From Flavobacteriales bacterium (GTDB taxonomy: Bacteria > Bacteroidota > Bacteroidia > Flavobacteriales_D > Crocinitomicaceae): a stretch of DNA of 64,000 nt. Made by a program: the position numbers and the translations under genes. The notes beneath the pieces are model-generated. The model had not been told where the DNA came from. It saw only the letters and a list, made by a program, of their open reading frames with translations, and made no database searches. The stretch lies in contig CANGJM010000004.1 in the NCBI GenBank assembly GCA_947454525.1, forward strand, positions 124,001 to 188,000, written 5' to 3'. Shown one piece after another: positions 42,901 through 54,900 of this stretch (position 1 is the stretch's first letter; every line of letters starts with the position of its first letter).

Positions 42901-45900
42901 TGTACTTGCATATTCTAATAACACTACATGGATGAATCCGCAAGTTTTTAGTAATGTTCATATTTATATTGATCAACAAGGAAGATTATCAATGGTGTTA
43001 AATGGTAATTTGATTTTTAATAACATTCAACTTCCCAACTCTTTTGTAACAGCAGACAAATCTACTTGGAGTCATGTTTTCAAGGCAAGAACCGGGTTGA
43101 CCACGGCAGCGCATAGATTAGACAATGTGTCGATAAAACAAAATACATCATTAGTTCCTTTAATATTCAATTCCGCAACCTATACATCTAGTTTGTCACA
43201 GACAACGAATTTGTATACTGTTGAAACATTTAATGGTTGTCCGAGCCAAGTTTTGCCATTGACTGTGACTGTTAATACAGTGCCTACTTCTCCAACGATA
43301 TCAGTCCCAGCACCATATTGTCAAGGAGATCCGGCTTCATCACTTTCTGCGACTGGAACTGCTTCAAATCCATTGAACTGGTATTTGGGTTCATTAAATG
43401 CATCACCAAATACTATCGCACCAACACCAGTTACTTCTGTAGCGGGAACAACAAACTATTTAGTGACGCAAACATCGACGGCAAATGGTTGTGCGAGTGC
43501 GCCTGCAACTATTTCTGTTGTCGTGAATGCCACACCAAGTGCTCCTGCGTATTCATCAACATACTCAACAGGAACCATCACACAGTGTCAGGGTACTGCA
43601 GCGATTTCTATTTCAAGTGCAGTCGTGGCAAGTGTAGGAGGTACGCTCTATTATTATACAGTTCCTACAGGTGGAACAGCTCTTTCATTTACACCAAATT
43701 CAACGCCTTCCGTTGCAGGTACAACAACATATTATGTGAGTCAAGTGATTTCGGGTTGTGAAGGACCAAGAGCAGTCGTAACCTCTGTAGTCAACCCAAC
43801 CTTGACGGCGTCTGTTGCCCTCAATGCAAGTACGGTTTCTGTTTGTTCTGGTGGTGCCATTACCTTTACAGCTACACCAACAAATGGTGGAACTACCCCA
43901 AGTTACCAATGGTTTTTGAACAATCCAACTACACCTATTTCAGGTCAAACGGGCGCAACTTATACCTTGGCATCTCCTGCTTCTGGTGATCAGGTATTCG
44001 TTAAGATGACTTCTAATCCAGCTCCAAATTGCTTGAATCCATCAACGAGTCCAGCGACGTCGAATACAATTACTTTGAATACAGCGCCAGCAACTCCTGT
44101 TGTCAATATCACACAAAGTACACCAACGACCACTGTTTGTTCTGGAACTTCCGTTACTTTTAGTGTTGCTACTTCCACAGCATTAGGCTCTAATCCAACT
44201 TACCAATGGTTACTTAATGGAACACCGATTTCAGGTGCAACAGCGGCAACCTTGACAACAACCACTTTAATAAATAATAATGTTGTTTCTTTGATTGTGA
44301 CTTCAAGTATTGCGACAAACTGTTTGACACAAACAACGGCTACATCAGCTGGAATTAGCATGACTGTTACACCACTTACGACCATTACTACACAACCAAT
44401 TGGTGCGTCGGTTTGTCAAGGTGCAACACCTGTATTAAGTTCTACAGCTAGTGGTACAGGTACTTTAACATATCAATGGCAAAGTTGTACAAGTGCAAGT
44501 GCAACAACGGGAACCAACCTATCATCTATTTCTTATCCAACTGCATTGACCACTTCGCTTACCACACCGGCAGCGGGTGCGACACCAGGCTACTATCGAA
44601 TGGTTGCCACTGGAACTTGTGGTTCGGCAACATCGGCGATCGCGACCATTTCAATCAATACGCCTACGGCGATTACAACGCCACCAACGGCACAAGCCAT
44701 TTGTACTGGAACAACGGCAACATTCACAACTGTGGCTCAAGGACAAGGTACAATTTCCTATCAATGGTTGTTCAATGGCTCTGCTCTTTCCGGAGCAACG
44801 AATGCTAGTTACTCCATTCCAAATTTAGCAGCATCGAATGCTGGACAATACTCCGTTGCGGTTACTGCAACATGTGGTACTGTGACGTCTTCAGCTGTTC
44901 AATTGATAGTTAATCCATTGACTACCATTTCGGTACAACCAATTGCAAGTACGACGGTCTGTGATAGTACGCTTTTAAATTTATCGGTCAGCGCATCTGG
45001 AACTGCTCCAATCAGTTACCAATGGTATCGTGGTAATACGGCAATAACGAGCGCTACTTTAGCGCAATACTCGGATCCAACGACAGTGGTTGCCGAAGCA
45101 GGACAATATACGGTTCAAGTAACCGGTGGGTGTTCAATCATTACTTCAACTGCGTCAACGGTTGTTGTTCTTCCAAAAACATGGATTACTACTCAACCCG
45201 TTTCTTACACCGGTTGTGCCTTGAATCCAACTTCTTTGTCCGTGACAGGTTTAGGTGCGAACGTACAATACCAATGGAGTCTTGGATCGAATCCATCTAC
45301 AGCAATCCCGGGTGCGACAAGTTCCACGTACAACCTTTCGAATCCACAAACAAGTAACAGTGGATCGTATACGGTTACCTTGACCGGTGCGAATAATGGC
45401 CAATGTGGAACGCAAACATCCAACATTGCCTTGGTAACGATTAATCCAGTTCCATCTGCAGGAACGATTACTGGAGGAAACTCAGGAGTGTGTGTGGGAT
45501 CGACCATCAACTTAACGAATTTAGCAAGTGGGGGAGTTTGGACTTCCAGTAATCCACTGATGGGAAGTATTTCTTCGACTGGTGTTTTAACGGGAGTATC
45601 CGCTGGAACAATCACAGTAACCTATACCGTAACAAATAGCTTCGGATGTGTGAGTACCGCAACGAAAGTGATCCAAGTGAAAGGATTGCCAACTGCCTTG
45701 ATTCAAACACCATTGGCAACTTCAATCTGTCAAGGTGAGGCGATGAACTTACAGTCTTCTGCAGCGGTATCGTATGCGTGGAGCAACGGCGCAACATCCC
45801 AAAACATTGCGGTGAACTCAAGTGCAACAGGTACAGTTAACTATACCGTAACTGTGACTGGTACTAACGCATGTACGGCAACGTCTGCGCCTGTAGCGAT

Positions 45901-48900
45901 TACCGTAATTCCGGTACCGACAATTGCAGCAATCAATGGTACTGGAAACTACCCGAACTTCTGTTTAGGAAATACCTCGAATTTAACGAATGCGACAGCA
46001 AACGGTATCTGGAGTTCAAGTAATACCAACGTATTGACCGTGAATCCATTATCTGGAGCAGCAAATACCTTAACAATTGGAACGGCAACCGTTTCTTACC
46101 ACGTAGCCAATATCCCTGGTTGTTTGAATCCGAATCCAGGAACGGCAACAGCGACAATCACCGTAAGTACACCACCAGCAGCGTTTATCACGCCAAGTGG
46201 ATCCACAACGTTCTGTCAAGGTGGTAGTGTTACATTGACTGCGCCTTCAGGAGTTGGGTACAATTACTTATGGAGCAACGGAGCAACAACGCAATCGATT
46301 ACCGCAACGACTTCGGGATCATACTCCTTAACAGTAACAGCAACAGGTGGATGTTCAGTAACGTCTCTTCCAACAACGGTAACGGTTCTTCCGATTCCAA
46401 CAGCAACGATTTATCCAACAGGAGCGATTAACATCTGTTCAGGAACAAACGTAACCTTGAGTACTGGATCAGCAGTTTCATACGTGTGGAGCAATGGAGC
46501 GATTACACCAACTGTTTCGGTGAATACTTCGGGAACCTATTCGGTTACCTTAACTGGAACAAATGGATGTACAGTGACTTCAGCGGTTTCAACGGTAACA
46601 GTGACTCCGGTTCCAAGTGCGGTAATTACGGCAAATGGACCAACAAATATCTGTGATGGTGGATCCGTTGGATTAAGTGTTCCAACTGCAGGATCTTACT
46701 TATGGAGCAATGGCGCTACTACTCAAGGTATTTCGGCAACGTCTACTGGAAATTACTCCGTAACGGCAACGAATGGAATCTGTTCGGCAACATCGACGCC
46801 GGTTTATGTCAACTTTAATCCAGTTCCAAGTTCAACAGTAACGGCAAGTGGACCAACGACCTTCTGTCAAGGTGGAAACGTGACCTTAACAGCAGCAACT
46901 GGAAACTCCTTTACGTATTTATGGTCAAATGGAGCAACAACGCAATCCATTACGGTTGCAGCGTCCGGAACGTATTCAGTGACGGTAAGTAACTCCTTCA
47001 ACTGTTCGTCGACTTCGACACCAATTTCAGTCGTCGTGAACGCATTACCAACTGCAAGCATCACAGCAGGTGGGTCTACAACAATTTGTAGTGGAAACAG
47101 CTTAAGTTTAACTGCGACATCAGCAAATGCTTATTTATGGAGTACAGGTGCGACTACTCAGTCGATCAACGTTTCCGTTGCAGGAAATTATACAGTGGAA
47201 GCAATTAGTGCTGCAGGATGTACAGCAACATCTTCTGTGCTTGCATTGAACGTACTTCCTTCACCTACCGCCATTATTACACAAGCAAGTGGAACGACTT
47301 TCTGTCAAGGTGGAAGTGTTGTCATCAACTCTACACCAGCAAGTGCGTATTTGTGGTCGAATAGCGAAACAACACAAGCCATTTCAGCAACGACGACAGG
47401 TGTTTACTCTGTTTTAGTAACGGCAGCAAATGGTTGTACAGCGACATCGAACGCGATCAATGTGAATGTCTTACCAACGCCAACGGCTACGATTTATCCT
47501 GGGACAAATGTCAATATTTGTGCAGGTTCAACAGTGACCTTAAGTACGGGTACTGCGGCATCTTACGTATGGAGCAACGGTGCAATTACACCAACAATTA
47601 CTGTTAGTGCTAACGGAACACATTCGGTTACCTTAACGGGATCCAATGGTTGTACGGCAACATCTGCATTAACAACAGTAACAGTAAATCCAATTCCAGT
47701 TGCGGCAATCACAGCTACTGGAACAACAAATATTTGTAGTGGAACAAGTGTCAACTTAACTGCTACTGCGGCAGGATCATACTTGTGGAGCAATGGAGCA
47801 ACGACACAAACAATCGCTGCAAGTTTAGCTGGAGCCTACACGGTAACAGTAACAACAGCAGGTTGTAGTGCAACATCCGCTTCGACAACAGTCAACGTGA
47901 ATCAATCGCCAACAGCAAACGTGACAGCAAGTGGACCAACTTCTTTCTGTCAAGGTGGATCGGTTAGTTTCACTGCCAATGCAGGAAACGGTTATTCATA
48001 CCTATGGAGCAATGGGGCAACAACAGCAAGTATTTCTACTTCAACATCAGGAAATAACAGCGTGACGGTGACCAATTTAATTGGTTGTTCCACAACATCG
48101 GCTGTGAACGCGGTTGTGGTGAATCCAATTCCAGTGGCAACCATTACCGCAGGTGGATCAACAACGATTTGTAGTGGTTCTCCAGTGAGCTTATCAGCTC
48201 CTGCAGGAGCAAATTATTTATGGAACACAGGAGCTACTACACAATCCATAAATGCAGCAACGGCAGGAAATTACACAGTAGTTGTGACTACGGCTGCTGG
48301 TTGTTCGGCAACTTCAGTGCCAACGACGATTACCGTAAATGCCTTGCCTTCAGCAGCAATTAGTTCAAACGGTTCAACGACCTTCTGTCAAGGTGGAACG
48401 GTTGGATTATCCGCAAATAGTGGAATGACTTCTTACCAATGGAGCAACGGTGATACAGGTCAAAGTATCAATGCTGGAAACTCTGGATCGTATTCCGTAG
48501 TAGTAACGGATGCAAACGGATGTTCGGCAACGTCAAACTTGATCAACGTCAATGTGAATCCAGCGCCAACTGCAACCATTTTCCCAGGGACAAACGTAAC
48601 AATCTGTTCTGGATCATCTGTAACCTTGAGTACCAATTCAGCGGTTAGCTACAACTGGAGTACAGGAGCTATTACTCCGACTATTCAGGTGAATGCTTCT
48701 GGTACATATTCAGTGACATTAACTGGTTCGAATGGATGTAGTGCAACATCGCCTGTAACAACTGTTGCGGTAACCACAACACCAACAGCTGCTATTACTG
48801 CAAGTGGACCAACAACGATCTGTCAGGGGTCCAACGTGAGCTTAAGTGCGCCTGCTGCTGCGAATTCCTATTTATGGAATACCGGAGCAACAACGCAAAC

Positions 48901-51900
48901 AATTACAGCATCTCTTGTAGGTTCATACTTTGTGACAGTTGGATCAAATGGATGTAGTGCAACGTCACCAAGTACGTTTGTTTCCTACAATCCAGTTCCA
49001 AGTGCAGCGGTTACGGCAAGTGGACCAACAACATTCTGTTTAGGCAATAGTGTGAGTTTCTCCGCTCCGGCAGGAAATGGAAATAGCTATTTATGGAATA
49101 CAGGAGCTACGACACAATCCGTGAGTACTTCTACACCAGGTACATTTAGTGTAACGGTGACGAATGGTTACGGTTGTTCGGCGAGTTCAGCGGTGAATAC
49201 CGTTCTTGTGAACCCACTTCCAGTGGTGACGCCGATTACCGGTTCTTCTTCCATCTGTGCAGGTACACAAGGACAAGTATCAAACGTGATGACAGGTGGT
49301 GTTTACGCTAGTTCGAATTTAGGAGTAGCGAGTATCGGTCAGTTAAACGGACAAATTACTGGATTAACAGCAGGAAATTCAACGATTTCATATATCTACA
49401 CGGATGTAAACGGATGTTCAAATACAGTGACTTATCCTGTAACGATCACGGCGGCTCCAGTTGCAACAATTTCAGCTGGTGGACCAACGACCTTCTGTCA
49501 AGGAGGAAGTGTGACATTAACCGCTTCTTCTGGAACAGCTTACGCTTGGAGTAATGGAGCAACTACAGCAAGTATTACTGTTTCTGCTTCAGGTTCATTC
49601 AGTGTTTCTGTAACAGGAGCAAATGGCTGTTCAGCTAGTTCACAAGTAACAACAGTGAACGTCTTGACACCAAGTCCGGTAAGTGCCATCAACGGTGCGA
49701 ACTCGGTCTGTGTGAATAGCGCAACAAGCTTCACCAATGCGACTTCTGGTGGAACATGGTCAACATCAAATCCATTAATTGCGACTGTATCAACTGCTGG
49801 AAACGTAACAGGTGTCAGTGCAGGATCTGCAACGATTACGTATGCGATCAACTCCACGAATGGTTGTCAAAATGCGGCGACAAAAGTGGTGACTGTGAAT
49901 GCGGTTCCTGCGACAGCGCTTACAGCGAGTGGAGCGACGACATTCTGTCAAGGTTCAAACGTTTCCTTAACAGCAAGTACCGGTTCGACTTACTTATGGT
50001 CAACGGGAGCGACAACGTCGTCTATCACTGCATCGACATCAGGTACATACAATGTAACCGTGACCAATGCAAATGGATGTTCAAGTGTTTCAACGAATCA
50101 ATTAATCACCGTGAATGCCAATCCAACGGCATCGATCTCGACAAATGGTTCAACGAACCTGTGTACAGGAGGATCGATTGTCCTAATGGCAACACCAAAT
50201 TCAAGTTACGTATGGAATACAGGTGCAACGACGTCTAGCATCACAGCGACTACAGCTGGATCGTATTCAGTAACGGTGACAAATGCCAATGGATGTTCAG
50301 CAACATCAACTGCGACAAGCGTCGTAGTGAATGCGAGTCCAAGTGCTACAGTAACAGCAAGTGGTCCAACAACCATCTGTTCTGGAAGCAATGTGGTATT
50401 ATCTGCGACAGCTGTTGCAGGAAATACATACCAATGGTCAAACAATGGAGTGCTTATTTCTGGCGCAACATCTGCGAGTTATACCGCAACAACATCCGGA
50501 ACATATGCTGTAACAGTTACAAACGCATCTGGATGTTCAGCGACATCCACAACAACACCAGTAAGTGTCGTTCTTGCAACAGCAGCAACGATTACACCAA
50601 GTGGATCAACTTCGCTTTGTAATAATGCATCTGTCACATTGACTGCGACAAGTGGTGCAAGTTACTTATGGAGTAACGGTGCGACAACGCAGGCAATTAC
50701 AGTCAATACCGCAGCTAACTATACGGTGACAGTAACCAATGCACTAGGTTGTAGTGCTACTTCGGTTGCAACTCCAGTGCTTGTTAATACTTCTCCAACA
50801 GCTACTATTACAGCGGCAGGACCAACGACCTTCTGTCAAGGTGGAAATGTCGTGTTGACTGCTAGTTCAGGTGCTTCATACGTTTGGTCGAATGGTGCAA
50901 CAACAGCATCCATTACAGCTTCTACACCAGGATCATATTCGGTATTAATCACCAATGCAAGTGGTTGTGCTGCAACGGCAGCTGCAACAGCGGTAACCGT
51001 CAATGCAGCTCCAAATGCTGCGATCTCAGCTGGTGGTTCAACTACCTTCTGTTCAGGAGGAAGTGTAACATTAACAGCAAGTGCAGGAGCTAGTTACTTA
51101 TGGTCAACAGGAGCAACAACGGCATCAATCAGCGTGAATACTGCAGGAGCAAGAACAGTGACGGTAACAAATGCTGCTGGATGTTCTTCAACGTCTGCAG
51201 CTACAACGATTGTTGTGAATGCAACGCCAACAGCGAGCATCACTGCGGGTGGATCAACGACCATTTGTAGTGGATCAACAGTTACTTTAACAGCAAGTGC
51301 AGGATCATCGTATGCGTGGAGTAACGGTGCGACAACAGCGAGCATCGTAGCAAATACCACAGGTAATTACACCGTGACAGTATTCAATGCGAACGGATGT
51401 TCGGCAATTTCAACACCAACAACAGTGACGGTAAATAATCCATCTGTTGCAAATATCTCTACTTCTGGATCTACGAATTTCTGTCAAGGTGGAAGTGTCG
51501 TATTAACAGCGACTGCTGCTTCAACGTATGCGTGGAGTACAGGAGCAACAACGCAAGCCATTACGGTTTCTGCATCAGGAAACTATTCAGTTACCTTAAC
51601 AAATGCTTCGGGATGTACAAGTACTTCTCCAGTGACAGCGGTAACGTCAAACGCTTTACCTACAGCAACGATTACAGCGGGTGGAGCAACGACATTCTGT
51701 CAAGGTGGATCGGTGACATTAACAGCGAGTCCAGCGACAAGTTACGTATGGAGTAACGGAGCAACAAGTGCAAGCATCACGGTATCAACCGCAGGATCGT
51801 ACACTGTTCAAGTAGCAAATAACGCTGGATGTGTGAGCACTTCTGCAGCAACAGCGGTTAGTGTGAATGCTTTACCTACAGCAACGATTACAGCAGCTGG

Positions 51901-54900
51901 ATCCTTGAGTATTTGTGCAGGTTCAACTGTGAATTTAACAGCGAGTACGGGTGCTGCTTATCTTTGGTCAAATGGCGCAACTACGGCAACAATCGCAGCA
52001 AGTAATGCTGGAAACTACTCGGTGCAAGTAACCAATGCTGCTGGATGTATATCCACAAGTGCGGTAAGTTCCGTAGTGGTGAACGCATTGCCAACTCCAA
52101 GTATTTCAAGTGTTGGATCAACAACGATTTGTCAAGGTGCAACAGTAACCTTAACAACTGCAAATGGACCTGGATTGACGTACCAATGGAAAAACAATGG
52201 AACAAACATCGCTGGTGCAAATGGAGCATCCTATGTAGCGAATGCTGCTGGAATCTATACGGTTCAAGTAACGAATGCAGCAGGATGTTCTGGAACATCA
52301 ACGGCAAGTGCCGTGGTGGTGAATGCCTTGCCAGTTGCGAGTATTTCCAATTCTGGATCAACTACAATTTGTGCAGGTTCTTCTGTGAACTTAACAGCGA
52401 GCGCTGGAACGGCATACGCATGGAGCAACGGAGCAACTACTGCTTCGATTGCCGTGAATGCAACAGGAAACTATACAGTAAGCATCACGAATGCTGCTGG
52501 ATGTACAAGTTCCGCTTCAACCGCAATTACAGTGGTGACGCCAACAGTTGCAAGTATTACGGCGAACGGACCAACGTCCTTCTGTGCGGGTCAAAACGTA
52601 ACTTTGACAGCGAATCCTGGAGCTTCATATGTGTGGAGCACAGGAGCAACAACTGCATCGATTGCTGTTTCAACAACAAGTAATCCAACGGTTCAAGTAA
52701 CCTATGCAAATGGATGCTCATCTACTTCTGCAATCATGCCAATCACGGTAAATGCATTGCCTGCAGCAAGTATTACTGCAAATGGGGCAACAAGTTTCTG
52801 TCCAGGTGCAACGGTAACCTTGACTGCGAGTGCAGGATCATCTTATGCTTGGACAAATGGTGCGACCACAAATAGCATCATAGTTTCAGCATCAGGATCA
52901 TATGGTGTGTCTGTAACAAATGCTTCGGGATGTGTTGCGACGGCGGTTCCAACAGCGATTACGGTGTTTGCTGTTCCAACAGCAAGCATTACCACTTCCG
53001 GAGCGACAACATTCTGTCAAGGTTCAACATTGAGCTTAACAGCAAATGCTGGAGCGTCATACGTGTGGAGTAGTGGTGAGACAACTTCAAGTATCTCCAC
53101 AGGAGTATCTGGGAATTATTCGGTAACCGTATTCAACGCAAACGGATGTTCAGCAGTTTCTTCGATTGTTCCGGTAACGGTGAACGCGAATCCAGTAGCA
53201 ACAATCCAAGCGAATGGTCCAACAACTGTTTGTCAAGGATCTACGGTATTGTTAACTTCAAATGGAGGAACAGGATTTACTTGGACAAATTCAGAAACAA
53301 CAGCAAGTATTTCCGTTACAACTTCCGGATCTTACGGAGTGACAGTAACAAATGCTGCGGGATGTTCTACAACGGTGAATCCTGTAGCAGTTACCGTGAA
53401 TCCAGTTCAAGTATTGTCGCCAATCACAGGTGCGAATAGCGTTTGTGTGGGAGCAACAACAACGTATGCAAATACAACATCTGGTGGAACATGGTCAAGT
53501 GACAACACAGCTGTAGCTTCAGTGAATTCAACAAGTGGAATTGTGAGTGGTGTTTCTTCCGGATCAGCAACCATAAAATACCAATTTGTGAATGCTTCTG
53601 GATGTACAAGTGAAGTAACGAAAGTGGTAACGGTGAATACAATTGCACCAGTTTCCATCAGTGCGTCTTCAGCTACATCGTTCTGCCAAGGTGGATCGGT
53701 TACGTTAACCGCGCCAGCTGGATTGAACTATAACTGGACAAACAGTCAAACAACACAAAGTATCACGGTAAGTACTTCTGGTGCATATGCATTAGCAGTA
53801 AGCAACGCTGCGGGATGTTTCACAACGTCTTCAACGGTACAAGTGACAGTGAATCCAGCTCCAACAGTAGCTATTTCAAGTGCTTCGACAACGATTTGTC
53901 AAGGAACGACGCTTGTGCTGAATGCGCCATCAAATGCGGTATCGTATGCATGGAGTAACGGTGCAACGACACAAAGTGTGGTGATTGCAAGTGCTGGAAC
54001 ATACTCCTTAACAATCACTGATGCAAACGGATGTTCTGCTTCTACGAACACAACGATTGTGAATGGAATTAATCCACAAGCTGCAGTTTCAGCTGGTGGT
54101 GCAACAACATTCTGTCAAGGTGGTAATGTTGTGTTAAACGCAGCTGGAGGTACTTCGTTCTTATGGAACAATGGTGCAACGACACAAAACATCACGGTGA
54201 CTACACCGGGTAACTATAGTGTCTTAGTAACCAATGCGGCTGGATGTTCGGCAACATCTAATTCTATGTTCGTTAATGTTTTACAGTCTCCAACTTCAAC
54301 AATTACTGCATATGGACCAACGACGTTCTGTCAGGGTGGAAGTGTGACACTTGCTACAACGGGTGCAGCGTCTTACGCTTGGAGTAATTCAGCGACATCA
54401 CAAAGCATTGTTCCAACAACATCTGGAACGTACAGTGTGGTTGTCACAGGAGCAAACGGATGTACAGCAACAAGTAATGCCATCAACGTAACGGTGAATC
54501 CAATTCCAACTGCGGTGATTACGCCAAGTGGAGCAACAATATTCTGTGAAGGATCAAGTGTGAACTTGGTCGCTTCGGGTGGTGTTTCTTACGCTTGGAA
54601 CAATGGTTCAACTGCGACGACGCTTGCTGCGACAACGGGTGGTGTTTACACAGTGACTGTGACAAATGCTGGAGGTTGTACGGATACAGAAACCTTGACG
54701 GTAACTGTAAACGAAGTTCCATCCGCATTCATTGTGACAAGTGGATCAACAACATTCTGTCAAGGTGGTGAAGTGAGTTTGACTGCGCAAGCAGGTAACT
54801 CGTACGTTTGGAGTAACAATGCAACGACTCAATCCATTGCAGTTACAACGGCAGGAACATACAGTGTATCGATTTTAAGTCCTAACGGATGTTCAGTAAC

